Part shown: positions 40,597 to 52,200 of the stretch, piece after piece | Numbering within the stretch: the stretch's first letter is position 1 | Layout: each line of letters starts with the position of its first letter | Origin: Euwallacea fornicatus | Taxonomy: Eukaryota; Arthropoda; Insecta; Coleoptera; Curculionidae | Assembly: GCF_040115645.1 (NCBI RefSeq) | Contig: NW_027096045.1 | Location: forward strand, 558,001-622,000 | Direction: 5' to 3' | Length of the DNA stretch: 64,000 nt | Program-made: the position numbers and the translations under genes | The notes under the pieces: model-generated | Told to the model about the DNA's origin: nothing | The model's database searches: none | The model's input: only the letters and a program-made list of their open reading frames with translations

Positions 40597-43500
40597 CTAC
40601 GGATTATCTTTATCGCGATCAGGTTTTTTCTTTAGTGGTCGCTTCAGATTGTCCATGTGGATCTTTTTCCCTTTGTTACAAGTTACTGTTTTACGGGCTG
40701 GGTCCACTGTTTCTAACTCAGTAGAGGGTCGAAATTTATTACTCAATTTTTGTCTTTTGTTTTCCTTGATGAAAACTTCCTTTCCTGGTTCGAACAAAGT
40801 CGGTTCATCCCTATCTTTATTCCGATTGCCTATCGTCTTTTCTTTTCTCTCTGCTAGTAGTTCATTCAATTTTGAGTATAGAATTTTGGTCTTGTCCCTG
40901 TGTTCGGTCACATAGTTAGACATTAGTGTTTGATTTAGGTCGACGTTGAAGGGATCTTCATTGCCTATATGCCCGTTTATTATGTCGATCGGTTTGTATC
41001 CTGTTGCTGAGTGCAGGGAGTAATTATACGCCAATATAGCGTATTTCATTTTATTTCCGATCTCTGCGTCTGCCTGTCCTTGATTATTCAATAGCCTTAT
41101 GTGTTCGGCCAGTGTCGAATGCAACCTTTCCACAAGTCCGTTAGACTGAGGGTGGTCCGGTGAACAGAAATGGATTTCGATTTTGTGTAACTTTAATAGT
41201 TCCATCATAACGGTATTCTTAAATTCTGTACCATTATCTGTTACTATTTTAATTGGAATTCCGTGGTGGGTGAAGAATGTCATCAGATTGTCAGCAATCT
41301 CGGTGGCTGCTAGTGTCTTCAAAGGGTACGCTTGGGCGTATTTCGAAAAACTATCTATCACCGTTAAGAATTTAGTGTTGCTTAAAGTATATGTGTCTAA
41401 ATGTATAACCTCGAAGGGTTTCGACGCCGTAGGGGTTACATTCATTTGCATTTTTACAGGGTTTCTTTCATATTTGCTTTTTTGGCAGATTTCACATTCG
41501 TTGATGTAAAACTGAATCGATTCCTTTATATTGGGCCAATAGTATTTGGTCTTTACTCGTTGCTCAGTCTCCTCGATTCCCCTATGATTAGTCTTGCCCT
41601 CGTGGTACGCCCGTATAATTTCCGTTATCTCGTCTTTTTCCTGTACATCCACTAGTTTTATGGTGCATCGCTTGAATTTCAGAGATGGCCATTTGAAATT
41701 CCTTCGAACTACTTCGCAGAATGGGGGATATAGGTCAGGATCCTCGAAATATAATGAGTACAACTTTGCTGGGTCGACATTCTCTATTATGAATTTCATG
41801 AGGTAATGTTCCAGATTGTCCTCCGGTAGTTGTAATATAAACCTTCTCTTTTTCCCAAATAGTTCCATCTTCTTGGGTTCGGCGGGAGAGTGGAGTACGC
41901 GCGTGATTATTATTTGGTTAGCCCCAAAATTTACAGCAGTCTCTGCTATCGGTACTCCGACTATCGGGTCTTGTTCTACGTTAGTGTGCATGGTTATTCC
42001 GTCACTGTCATCCCTATCCCTGTTTCCTTCTGTTTCTTCCACCTGTTCCTTTTCTTTTATTAGATCCAAATCTGGTTGCGCTATCATTGACATCTTATCC
42101 ATCTCATCCCCTTGACCTACGTCATTTTCCGTGTTTTTATTTTGCAAGCTATTGTTGAATTCCTCCATGTATTGTACCAACTTGGCGAATTCGTCTGTCT
42201 CTTTCACGTGTATCTCGACCCTGCTTAGGGCATCGGCATTAGTATTCAAACTTCCTTTTTTATATTTGATTTCATAATCAAACTCTTCGAGCTTGATCCT
42301 CCATCTCAAGAGTTTTGACGAAGGGTCCTTCAGGTTGAAGAGCCACTGTAAAGGTTTGTGGTCCGTTATTATATTAAATTTCCTCCCGAATAGGTAGGGG
42401 CGAAAATATTTGGTAGCCCATACTAAGCACAGGCACTCCCTTTCAATGGTTGAGTACTTTTGTTCCGAGTCACTGAGAGTTCTGGAGGCATACGCAACCG
42501 GTAGGTCTTGACCTATGGGCCCTTGTGACAGTACAGCGCCTAATGCAATGTTACTAGCGTCGCAGGTTAGATTAAAAGTTTTTTCCATATCGGGATACTG
42601 CAGGATTGGTTCATTCATTAACAATTTTTTACACGTTTCAAAACACTCAACAAATTCGTGGTTATGTTCAATTCGTACACCTTTCTTCAAGCATCTTGTC
42701 AATGGCTTGGTTAATTTGGCGAAATTATTGATGAATCTACGGTAATATCCTAGCAAGCCAAGGAAGCCTTTAATCTGTTTTACATTGGTTGGTATTGGGT
42801 AGTTCTTTATGGCTAAAATTTTGTCGGGGTTTGGCCTGACTCCTTCTGGTGTCACTACATGGCCTAAATAAGCGACTTCTTTTCTAAGGAACTCGCTCTT
42901 GTCCAACTGTATCTTAAAATTTGAGTCCCTTAGCCGATTGAACACCGATCGGAGACTTTCCAAATGCTCTTGTAGGGAAGTGGAGAATACGATTATATCA
43001 TCTAAATAGACCAAACATTTTTCGTTCTGAATACCCCGTAGAATGCTGTCCATAACACGTTGAAAGGTGGCTGGGGCATTCTTGAGCCCAAAAGGCATTC
43101 GGGTGTATTCGAAATGGCCCTGCTCTGTGCTAAAAGCCGTTTTCTGTATGTCGGTTTCCTCCATTTCTATCTGGTGGAAACCGCTAGCAAGATCCAGGGT
43201 GGTGAAGTACTGGCACTTCCCTAACTTGTCAAGCAAGTCTGTAATGTTAGGGAGTGGGTACTTATCACTGATGGTTTTCTCGTTTAATTTGCGGAAATCC
43301 ACACAGACACGCCATTTTTGTTTCCCAGATGCGTCGGCCTTTTTGGGTACTACCCATATTGGTGCCGACCAAGGGGAGTTGCTGGGACGGATGATGTTCT
43401 GATCTAACATTTTATTTATTTGGTTCTCCACTTCCTTCCTATGCACCAATGGGTATCGGTACGTCTTTGCGTAAACCGGCAGTTCGTCGGTTGTTTTGAT

Positions 43501-44397
43501 CGAGTGCTTGATTTTATTTGTAAAAGTGAGAGGAGTATCTTCATTATAAAAAATGTCGGAGTATTCTTGGCATAATTTTAAAATTTTTGATTTTTCTTCT
43601 TGGTTCAAATGACTGATACGGATTATCGAGGGGTCAAATTCTTGGGGTACTCTTGGGTCAGTTCTATAATGATTTAAATCTATGACGTTATCGTCATTAA
43701 AAGGTTCTACTTTAAATCGCGAAGAGATATCTAAGGATACTGGTTCAGTGGTGCTATTTAATATAGTAGTCAATGCGTAGCCATCTTTTGTTTTCGAAAT
43801 ACAGTTCGGAATTTCACAGCCCTGTATCTTTGTGTATGGAATGACTATACTTCCTTGTTGAATGTCCGTTTTAACCTTGATTATTTGTTCGCTACGTGCT
43901 GCTATAGTAACGTTATTAATCTCCTTTCCTGTCTTATGAAATTGTAGTTTTATTTTAGCGTATGGTGTGATAATATACCCATTGTTATAATCTAAGTTTG
44001 CTTGTAAAAGTTTCAGATTGTCTAAACCCAGTAATCCATGGAACGAATTATGGAATTTAAACATGAAGAATTTCATAAGAGTGGGTTTGGGTAGTTTAAA
44101 TATTTTTGAGCTAGGTATTTTCGTGCTGAATTCATGGGCGGATTTTTGAAATACAGTAGAAACTAAGAAAGGATCTGATTGGATATGTTCGGAAAAATAT
44201 TGATTTGCAATTTCGGGGTCGATAAATGACTTAGTGGATCCGCTGTCTATTAAAAATTTAAGGTCATATTCCGGGAATCTAATGTATGATAATTCACTAA
44301 CGTCGTTATTGTTTAGAGATATAATTTCCGGCGTTACGTTTCGTTCTCGACGAAGCTCGTTCTCGGAAAATTTACGTACGTTTCGGAATCTGCTGAA
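40597..44397 (-). CDS. pol: Pol polyprotein: protease, RT, RNase H, integrase (element D)
   Basis: About 1,266 codons, open from 44397 (after a TGA at 44400-44398) and overlapping gag by 64 nt in the -1 frame. It has a protease with DSG (DSGSTKSFI), RT with STLDLASGF-like TTLDLASGF and YLDDIIVFS, RNase H with TCDAS, NADALSR, the HHCC segment (YHEGKTNHRG, CEICQ) and an integrase core with HLDTYT, TDNGTEF and NGLVERLHST supplying the DDE residues. The ATG at 44076 is internal and probably not a start. No stops or frameshifts. It codes for the same activities as in family B with many substitutions. Confidence 0.94.
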   Translation of the reverse strand, partial: FSRFRNVRKFSENELRRERNVTPEIISLNNNDVSELSYIRFPEYDLKFLIDSGSTKSFIDPEIANQYFSEHIQSDPFLVSTVFQKSAHEFSTKIPSSKIFKLPKPTLMKFFMFKFHNSFHGLLGLDNLKLLQANLDYNNGYIITPYAKIKLQFHKTGKEINNVTIAARSEQIIKVKTDIQQGSIVIPYTKIQGCEIPNCISKTKDGYALTTILNSTTEPVSLDISSRFKVEPFNDDNVIDLNHYRTDPRVPQEFDPSIIRISHLNQEEKSKILKLCQEYSDIFYNEDTPLTFTNKIKHSIKTTDELPVYAKTYRYPLVHRKEVENQINKMLDQNIIRPSNSPWSAPIWVVPKKADASGKQKWRVCVDFRKLNEKTISDKYPLPNITDLLDKLGKCQYFTTLDLASGFHQIEMEETDIQKTAFSTEQGHFEYTRMPFGLKNAPATFQRVMDSILRGIQNEKCLVYLDDIIVFSTSLQEHLESLRSVFNRLRDSNFKIQLDKSEFLRKEVAYLGHVVTPEGVRPNPDKILAIKNYPIPTNVKQIKGFLGLLGYYRRFINNFAKLTKPLTRCLKKGVRIEHNHEFVECFETCKKLLMNEPILQYPDMEKTFNLTCDASNIALGAVLSQGPIGQDLPVAYASRTLSDSEQKYSTIERECLCLVWATKYFRPYLFGRKFNIITDHKPLQWLFNLKDPSSKLLRWRIKLEEFDYEIKYKKGSLNTNADALSRVEIHVKETDEFAKLVQYMEEFNNSLQNKNTENDVGQGDEMDKMSMIAQPDLDLIKEKEQVEETEGNRDRDDSDGITMHTNVEQDPIVGVPIAETAVNFGANQIIITRVLHSPAEPKKMELFGKKRRFILQLPEDNLEHYLMKFIIENVDPAKLYSLYFEDPDLYPPFCEVVRRNFKWPSLKFKRCTIKLVDVQEKDEITEIIRAYHEGKTNHRGIEETEQRVKTKYYWPNIKESIQFYINECEICQKSKYERNPVKMQMNVTPTASKPFEVIHLDTYTLSNTKFLTVIDSFSKYAQAYPLKTLAATEIADNLMTFFTHHGIPIKIVTDNGTEFKNTVMMELLKLHKIEIHFCSPDHPQSNGLVERLHSTLAEHIRLLNNQGQADAEIGNKMKYAILAYNYSLHSATGYKPIDIINGHIGNEDPFNVDLNQTLMSNYVTEHRDKTKILYSKLNELLAERKEKTIGNRNKDRDEPTLFEPGKEVFIKENKRQKLSNKFRPSTELETVDPARKTVTCNKGKKIHMDNLKRPLKKKPDRDKDNP

Positions 44398-45653
44398 TCA
44401 GCATTTTCATAGGAATTGTTTTGCCAGCGCTGTTCCCGCGAGCTTCCCGGAAATTCTCGGGTCGATTGACTTCGTGGAATGTAATCTTCGGTGACCTCGA
44501 CTTCGTCGTGTGAATTTCCGGCGACATTTGTATTATACAATTCTTCAACTTTAAAATTTTGTGATTGATTATTTGGTCGATATCCATTAAAATTTTGATT
44601 ATTATTATTATTATGGAAATGTGGTCGTGTGATTCGTGTGGTTTGTCTGGTAGATGTACTCATGGGTACAGGGTTTGGAAGGGGTTTATTCTGGTTAGGG
44701 CGAAATACGTTTGTCATTGGTCTGTTTGGTACATTTTGTGTGTTTTGGAAATTTCGCGTGTTTTGAAAAGATTGTGTGTTCGGGAAACTTTGTTGAGAAT
44801 GATTGTTTGTATTGAATGACTGGAATCTTCTGAAAGTGTTAAATGGAGGGTTGTAGCTAGAAGTTTGAGTACGAGGGGGTGAATTTTTATTAGGAGGTGT
44901 TCTAATGTTTCGTGTGGGTGTTTGGGTAGAATTTGGAAGTCTGGAGTTCGACTGGAGATAATGTACATTATTCTCTTCCATGACAAATTGTAGCGCTTCG
45001 GGTAAATCTCTAGGACGCATGCATCGTATGGTGGTCCCTATAGGCTCTTTAAGTCCCGATAGAAAAGTTTTCAAAGCTAAGTTATTATATAATTCTCTTT
45101 TTAATTTTTTAGCACCCTCTGTAGTCTCATGAGTGCTAATATATGAGCAGAGCAAATTAAGTATATGCAATACACGGTCGTAAAATTGACTTGGACATTC
45201 ACTGTTCCATTGACGGAGCATTACTAAATCCCTGTTAAGGCAAGCCTCATCTCTTTGATCAGCGAAATGTCTCCCCAAAATGTTTTTTAGCTCTTCCCAT
45301 GTATTCACACTCTGTGTCCCTAATACAAGCTTCGCACTACCAGTGAGTTTACCAATTATACAATTTAATAGATATACGTTTTGGAAGTGATTAGGCTGCT
45401 GAGCAATATAAAACGAATCAATTATAGATTGGCACACACTTAGGTACCTGCCGAGATCATTTGGGTTCCCATCAAATTCTGGGATACACCTTATATATTC
45501 AGTTTTGAACTCTGCCATTTTGTTGAGATAAGTATCAGAATGCGAGGTATTAATAGAGTGGTTTTTAATCGATCTTTCACAAGGAAGTTCTGTTGAAGGC
45601 GTTTCTAACTTAAGAGTTTCCAAACGAGTTAACAGATCATCAACATCAGACAT
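44334..45653 (-). CDS. gag: Gag structural protein (element D)
   Basis: 439 codons from ATG 45653. Residues about 47-230 align with the capsid-like domain of family-B Gag (for example FADQRDEACLN and LALKTFLSGL). The tail is Asn/Gln/Thr/Pro-rich with FQNTRNFQNTQN-type repeats and no zinc knuckle. The C-terminal ENET is shared with the other family. Its 3' end overlaps pol in the -1 frame at a slippery heptamer. Confidence 0.93.
   Translation of the reverse strand: MSDVDDLLTRLETLKLETPSTELPCERSIKNHSINTSHSDTYLNKMAEFKTEYIRCIPEFDGNPNDLGRYLSVCQSIIDSFYIAQQPNHFQNVYLLNCIIGKLTGSAKLVLGTQSVNTWEELKNILGRHFADQRDEACLNRDLVMLRQWNSECPSQFYDRVLHILNLLCSYISTHETTEGAKKLKRELYNNLALKTFLSGLKEPIGTTIRCMRPRDLPEALQFVMEENNVHYLQSNSRLPNSTQTPTRNIRTPPNKNSPPRTQTSSYNPPFNTFRRFQSFNTNNHSQQSFPNTQSFQNTRNFQNTQNVPNRPMTNVFRPNQNKPLPNPVPMSTSTRQTTRITRPHFHNNNNNQNFNGYRPNNQSQNFKVEELYNTNVAGNSHDEVEVTEDYIPRSQSTREFPGSSREQRWQNNSYENADSADSETYVNFPRTSFVENET
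44367..44373 (-). promoter_or_regulatory. Slippery heptamer for -1 frameshift (element D)
   Basis: Minus strand A_AAT_TTT in the gag phase, a canonical X_XXY_YYZ site, inside the 64-nt gag/pol overlap (44334-44397). The homologous place in family B reads G_AAT_TTT. Confidence 0.7.
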
Positions 45654-45672
45654 GAAAAATAGTCGATTGCAC

Positions 45673-45711
45673 TTACCAAAATATGAAGATAAGTTCTAGG
45701 GTCATAGCCAT
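45673..45711 (-). promoter_or_regulatory. Leader mini-ORF ending inside an env splice donor (element D)
   Basis: ATG at 45711-45709 (a second in-frame ATG at 45705); 12 codons; stop TAA at 45675-45673 inside GTAAGT (45676-45671). The exon half ends at 45677 after 11 codons plus 2 nt, the same split phase as in family B, and is rich in hydrophobic residues. Confidence 0.72.
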
Positions 45712-45866
45712 CAGACTTGGCACTTCAGTTAGCGATTTTGAGCCTTCTGCAATTGCCGGTCCTTGCTGGTTGACTTCTTGGTCCAGGCCCTTCGTGGTTT
45801 TCGTAGATTCTTTGGTCACTTCCGGTTAGTTCGGTGTCGTAGTTTCGACAACAAGCCCGAGAAATG

Positions 45867-45884
45867 ATCCGAACGACTGCGCCA
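45867..45884 (-). promoter_or_regulatory. Primer binding site, tRNA-Ser type (element D)
   Basis: Minus strand TGGCGCAGTCGTTCGGAT at the LTR end. The first 11 bases equal those of family B (CCA complement, discriminator and acceptor stem); positions 12-14 are TTC. Confidence 0.8.
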
Positions 45885-46122
45885 GTTATATCACGGTAGC
45901 CCGGACTTATGTTTAAAAAAAAATTAATAAAATTTATTTTCTCGAATAAAGTAATACAAAATTATTATATTTGTTTTATTACAGACAATGATTACTCGCG
46001 TAAGTTACAACTGATACTAAATCTAAATCTTCTATGCTCCTAAACTATTTATATTAAAATTGTATTATAGTCAGCAAATTCCTCAGGTCTCCGGTCTTTA
46101 GTGGAATTCTCCTGATGTAACT
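45884..46122 (-). repeat. 5' LTR of element D (239 bp)
   Basis: Same termini as the 3' LTR; a nine-A run in place of ten. Right flank CTCG is the target duplication. Confidence 0.94.
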
Positions 46123-47193
46123 CTCGCCAACGCTACAGCCAATTTTGTTCAAATCGTCTCCTTTTGGCAAAATAAGCATAATAAGGCCTTAAACGGCAAA
46201 TCGTCAATTTGACTCTAATAGAAGCGGCACTTTTTGGCCAAATCTTATGATTTGGCGTTATCTCGCCAACGCTACAGCCAATTTTGTTCAAATCGTCTCC
46301 TTTTGGCAAAATAAGCATAATAAGGCCTTAAACGGCAAATCGTCAATTTGGCTCTAATAGAAGCGGCACTTTTTGGCCAAATCGTACAATTTGGCGATAT
46401 CTCGCAAACGGTACAACCAATTTTGTTCAAATCGTCTCCTTTTGGCAAAATAAGCATAATAAGGCCTTAAACGGCAAATCGTCAATTTGGCTCTAATAGA
46501 AGCGGCACTTTTTGGCCAAATCGTACAATTTGGCGATTTCTCGCAAACGCTACAACCAATTTTGTTCAAATCGTCTCCTTTTGGCAAAATAAGCATAATA
46601 AGGCCTTAAACGGCAAATCGTCAATTTGACTCTAATAGAAGCGGCACTTTTTGGCCAAATCTTATGATTTGGCGTTATCTCGCCAACGCTACAGCCAATT
46701 TTGTTCAAATCGGCTCCTTTTGGCAAAATAAGCATAATAAGGCCTTAAACGGCAAATCGTCAATTTGGCTCTAATAGAAGCGGCACTTTTTGGCCAAATC
46801 TTATGATTTGGCGTTATCTCGCCAACGCTACAGCCAATTTTGTTCAAATCGTCTCCTTTTGGCAAAATAAGCATAATAAGGCCTTAAACGGCAAATCGTC
46901 AATTTGGCTCTAATAGAAGCGGCACTTTTTGGCCAAATCGTACAATTTGGCGATATCTCGCAAACGGTACAGCCAATTTTGTTCAAATCGTCTCCTTTTG
47001 GCAAAATAAGCATAATAAGGCCTTAAACGGCAAATCGTCAATTTGGCTCTAATAGAAGCGGCACTTTTTGGCCAAATCTTATGATTTGGCGTTATCTCGC
47101 CAACGCTACAGCCAATTTTGTTCAAATCGTCTCCTTTTGGCAAAATAAGCATAATAAGGCCTTAAACGGCAAATCGTCAATTTGACTCTAATA
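46123..47193 (+). repeat. 139-bp satellite, block 4 (about 7.7 monomers between D and E)
   Basis: 1,071 bp of monomers in the same orientation as all other blocks. Length and variant order match 59715-60785 and 62772-63842 in block 5 exactly, so this is one more copy of the same higher-order segment. No gene. Confidence 0.97.
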
Positions 47194-47505
47194 ACTTATC
47201 TTTCCGTATTCCTCGGAAGACTTTTTAAAAAAATTAAACAATTACTATATTTTATGATTTAATATAAACTTGTAGTTAACACAACACTAACAAGAATTAT
47301 TAAGTATAACGGTAACAATACAGTAGAACGAGCTTTGGTAAGTTACAATGAAATCAACGTGAGTTGAATATTACTGTCGATCGATTGTCAGAGTGAGTCC
47401 CGAAGGTCCAGCGCAATGTGGTTTTATTGTTTGATTCTGCAAGCTCAGCAAGTCTGGGCCGCGTCTCTTTAGTATGGTGGCTTATGGTAGCATCCCCATA
47501 TAACT
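47194..47505 (-). repeat. 3' LTR of element E (312 bp)
   Basis: On the element strand it starts AGTTATATGG and ends GATAAGT. Reads as identical to 54495-54806. Confidence 0.95.
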
Positions 47506-47515
47506 CCTCCCCTCT
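47506..47515 (-). promoter_or_regulatory. Polypurine tract (element E)
   Basis: Minus strand AGAGGGGAGG adjoining the 3' LTR. Confidence 0.85.
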
Positions 47516-47527
47516 GAGATGGAACTC

Positions 47528-49226
47528 CTAGGCTAGCCGAGGGAGTGGAACTTCTATTGGCTCTTCATTTGACTGGTTGTTCTTCTGACTCCGATTCCTC
47601 AGTCGGGGTTGCAACAACTTTTTCCATGTTAAAGCTGCCATTGCTCCTATAATTATAATATACATTAGTAATGTCCACACACTAGGGGGTGTGTAGAGGT
47701 CGTTGTCCGTCCAGCTGCCGCTTTCCTGCTCCTCATAAACTTCATGTTTTAGCTTATGCAGGTCATCTAACTCGAGCTCGGGTAGGTGAATGCTCAAGTT
47801 TAAGTTCTGTCGGGGTGGAACGTCCGTGATAATTTTAGGTAGCAAAATGGGCTTCAGAGTGTTTTCCATGATCCTCATGGTATTCGTTGCCTGCTGGTTC
47901 CCGATGCTTAACTTACATCCCTTTGGAATTTCGTATAGATATGTCCCGTGCAAGGTTTTGGCTTCTGTTTGTCTATTTTGGCACGTTAGCTGGGCTATTT
48001 CTTCTGTAGGACTTATTACAATCCATTTATCTGACACATCTAACCTATTTAAAATTATTCTGTCTATTTTTATTAACGTTTGAGTACAGTTCGAAGGATT
48101 TTTCACTAAGTTTATTAACTGTATTTCACAAGGGGTTTCTGGCTGATTTCCCGTTAAGTCTGTTTCATAGCACAAGTATAGTTCTGGCTTTAATTTACGA
48201 CACTCGCGGTGAAAGTACGCGTGGTACAACTGGCTCTTTACAAGGTACTTCCCTTTAGGTATGATTGCCCTAAACTGACCCTGAATGTAAACGGGAATAG
48301 AATACAAATGGTAATAAGAAAATTGCAGATTCTGAACAGTAGGAATGTGTAAAATGTACGTGATTCGATAGTCCGATAGGAAACACTCCAGTTTTGTTAT
48401 TTCTTCGTATTTAACTATATTTTCCAAAGTTATAGGTAGTGGTAGATTGGTCCTTCCTATGTCGTTGCTTAACTCCGTGAGTGCAGTGAGTAGATCCCTT
48501 TGGTCCATTATGCTTGGGTGCATGGTATTTAATCTTGCAAATACCAACGAGTTTTCGACATCTTGTAGGATGGTGTTGATTATCTCGTACATATCAATTA
48601 TTTCGTTGACAATTTCCTTCAAAAAGGAACAATTTCTATCGTCGATCACATCCTTGATATAAGGTACAATTTCTTTCAATTTTTCCTCCAGTATTCTATC
48701 ATTGTCGTAAAGCTGTTTTAGCGTTTTGTTAAACCTTTCTAAAGCCAACACTGTCATTCTTCCTTGAGTTACAACTTGAGTTTGAGTGAGCCTTTGTTTC
48801 GCACGTAATTCTCTAATTAATTTGTCGTATTTTTGACCATCTTCTGCGTCCAAATTTCCCGTTATCGCTTTGAACACTGCTCCTAATCCATCCACGATTC
48901 CTCGCTTTGGTCGATTTGTTTTAGGAAATATTCGGTAAAAGCGGTTTTCAACTTGTTCCTGTATTGCCTTCATGATCTCGTAAAAATTGCGGAGCTCATT
49001 CTTATAAGGGCTTGGATGTGTTGTCGTTTCCCAATTGCTGGTCAAATTATTTATTTTTCTTCTCAGCTCTTCTAGTTGTTCTGCTACTGGTCTTAAATCG
49101 TTGTAATGAATGAAACTGTGGCTTCCATCAATCAATACTGCCTTTCCCAGTTCTAGCGGTAACATTCCCGGATTTCCCTTGAGTTCCAACAGTGTGACAT
49201 CCCTAGCTTGTCCCGTGACTAGGATG
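47528..49226 (-). CDS. env: Envelope glycoprotein, baculovirus F-like (element E)
   Basis: Same protein as in element B (553 codons from the TTG at 49189; I see no residue change), with the RPKR furin-type site at residues 93-96, the following fusion-peptide region and a C-terminal hydrophobic anchor. It differs from the env part of C at one clear residue (CQNRQ here, CQNGQ in C). Exon 2 is drawn from the acceptor (minus strand TTACAG then CATCCT, exon start 49226). It needs the leader ATG through splicing. The frame is the same as pol. Intact. Confidence 0.9.
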
Positions 49227-49282
49227 CTGTAAATGTTTTTCCTTCGTTTACTTATATGTACATGGTTTGGTTTGAGTCTAAT

Positions 49283-52200
49283 TTACTCCTTATTTCTACT
49301 TGGATTAATACATTTGTGACGGCTGGGCCGTTTTAGATTGTCTATGTTCACTTTCCTTCCAGACTGATTTTCGACAAATTTCCTTTCTCTATTTACAATT
49401 TCCGCTTTTGCACATGCTTTAAATTTGTCTCCTAATTTTTGTCTAGGATTCTTTATTCTTTCACGCACGTCATCTCCTTCTTCAAACATCGTTGGGTCGT
49501 CCCGATTTACATTTCTCTTTTCCATTAAGCGTACTTTAGCCTCGGTCATTCGCCTATTCATTTCTCCGTACAACAATTTCGTCCTTGCTTTGTGTTCAGT
49601 TACATAGTTGGTCATTAAATTTTCATTCATAGTGATGTTGAATGGATCCTCACTTCCTAGGTGTCCGTTCACAATTTCCATTGGTTTGTATCCCGTTGTT
49701 GAATGAATTGAATTGTTGTATGCTAACACGGCGTACTTGACCTTCTGTTTGATGGGTGTCTCTTCTTGACCTTGGTTGTTCAGCAATCTTACGTGTTCTG
49801 CTATTGTTGAGTGGAATCTCTCCACAATTCCATTCGATTGGGGATGATCTGGCGTGCAGAAATGCGTTTCTACTTTATGGCTTCTTAAAAGTTCGGCAAT
49901 TACTGTATTCTTAAATTCTGTCCCATTGTCAGCGATTATTTGAATTGGCACTCCAAAATGGGAGAAGAAAGTTATTAAATTGTCCGCTACTTCAGTTGCC
50001 ATCATTGAATCCAAAACATAGGCTTGGGCAAATTTCGAAAAACTATCCACAATAGTTAGAAACTTTGTCTTTTCTAATGTGTATGTGTCTATGTGGACAA
50101 TTTCGAAAGGCTTTGCAGCTGTAGGCGTGATGTTGTACTTCGTCTTAATGGGGTTCCTTTCGTATTTACTACGCTGGCAAATTTCACATTGTTCCAGGTA
50201 ATTTTGTACTGTATCTCTTATGTTTGGCCAGTAATATTTGGCTTTTATTCTCTGCTCTGTCTCTTCTATGCCCCTATGGTTTGTTTTGCTCTCATGATAA
50301 GCCTGTATGATTTCAGGTATATCTGCTTTTTCTTCGACATCTATTAATTTTGTTAGGCATCGCTTGAATTTGAGCGATGGCCATTTAAAATTTTTACGTA
50401 TAGTTTCACAAAATTTAGGGTAAATATCTGGACTTTCGAAGTAAAGGGAATACAGTTTTCCTGGGGCCACATTCTCTATGACAAACTTCATTAAATAGTG
50501 ATCGAAGTCATCATCTGGCAATTGTAGTAAGTATCTTCGTTTTTTCCCAAATAGTTCTAATTTCTTTAATTTTGCAGGTGTATGCAATACTCGTGACACA
50601 ATCACCTGATTGGCTCCATAGTTAACAGCTGATTCTACAATTGGAACTCCTACGATAGGATCTTGTTCCTCGTTTGTATGTACAGTTTCATTTTCATCCA
50701 TTGGGGTTGGTTCTTCCATCGTTTCTGTATTTTTTGCCTCTGTATCTGGTTCAACTATCATTGATAGGTTATCCGGTTCATTTCTTGTTTGTCCACTCGT
50801 ACCCGCTTGTTCCAAATCTCTGTTGAAGTCCTCCATATATCGCACTAACTCTTGAAATCCGTTCGTTTCTTTCGTGTGAATTTCCACGCGACTCAACGCA
50901 TCGGCATTCGTATTTAGTTTTCCCTTTTTATAAATGATTCTATAGTCGTATTCTTCCAGCTTAATTCGCCACCTTAGTAATTTGGACGAAGGGTCTTTCA
51001 AGTTAAATAGCCATTGTAACGGCTTATGATCAGTGACTATATTAAATTTGTTACCATACAGGTAGGGCCTGAAATACTTCGTTGCCCAAACTAAACACAA
51101 ACACTCCTTTTCTATCGTAGAATAATTTTGTTCGGATTCGTTTAATGTGCGTGAGGCGTACGCCACTGGCAAGTCTTGTCCAATAGGGCCTTGTGACAAA
51201 ATTGCTCCTAATGCGACATTACTGGCGTCACAGGTGAGGTTAAAAGGCTTTGAGAGGTCGGGATATTGTAAGATAGGTTCATTCATTAATATTTCTTTAC
51301 AGGTCTCAAAAGATTTAACAAATTCTTCATTATGTTCAATTTTCGCTCCTTTCTTGAGACATTTAGTTAGAGGTTTGGTCAACTGCGCAAAGTTATTAAT
51401 GAATTTCCTGTAGTATCCCACCAAGCCAAGGAATCCTTTAATTTGCTTTGGGGTTCCTGGAATCGGGTAATTTTTTACTACTTTCACTTTTTCCGGGTTA
51501 GGTCGAACTCCTTCTGGGGTTATAATATGTCCCAAATAATTTACTTCCTTCCTCAAAAATTCACTCTTGTCGAGTTGGACCTTGAAATTGGATTTTCTAA
51601 GTCGATTAAAGACTGCTCTTAAATTTTCCAAGTGCTCTTGTAAGGATGTTGAGTAAATGATTATGTCGTCAAGATACACTAGACACCTTTCATTCTGCAA
51701 TCCGCTCAAAATTCCATCCATTGCTCTTTGGAAGGTCGCAGGTGCGTTTTTTAATCCGAAGGGCATTCGGGTATATTCATAATGCCCTCCTTCGGTACTA
51801 AACGCCGTCTTTGGTATATCTTGTTCCCTCATCTCAATTTGGTGGAAACCACTCGCCAAATCAAGGGTCGAAAAATACTGACACTTCCCCAGTTTATCCA
51901 GTATATCAGTTATATTGGGTAAAGGGTATTTGTCGTCGATAGTTTTCTCATTGAGTTTGCGGTAATCCACGCAGACTCTCCATTTGCGTTTTCCAGACGC
52001 ATCCATCTTCTTAGGAACTACCCAGATTGGGGCTGACCAAGGTGAACTGCTATGTCTAATGATTCCCTGGTCCAACATTTTATCTATTTGGCTCCTAACT
52101 TCTTCTTTATGTATGAAGGGGTACCTGTACGACTTTACGTACACTGGCTGTTCATCAGTTGTCTTGATAGCATGCTTTGTTTGACTAGTAAACGTCAAAG

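Larger units (their letters stand above)
38559..46122 (-). mobile_element. Element D: second errantivirus-like family, full length
   Basis: A 7,564-bp provirus on the minus strand with its own LTRs (239-240 bp), clearly different from family A/B/C/E, and the same gene order. LTRs differ only by one A in a homopolymer (ten against nine), so insertion is recent. Target duplication CTCG at 38555-38558 and 46123-46126. gag, pol and env are intact. The uninterrupted target site is seen at 59715-59718 and 62772-62775. Confidence 0.97.

Noticed and set aside
38559..46122. Element D as a diverged copy of the B family
   Set aside because: LTR length and sequence, leader, the pol-env frame relation and coding sequence throughout differ; it is a related but separate family.
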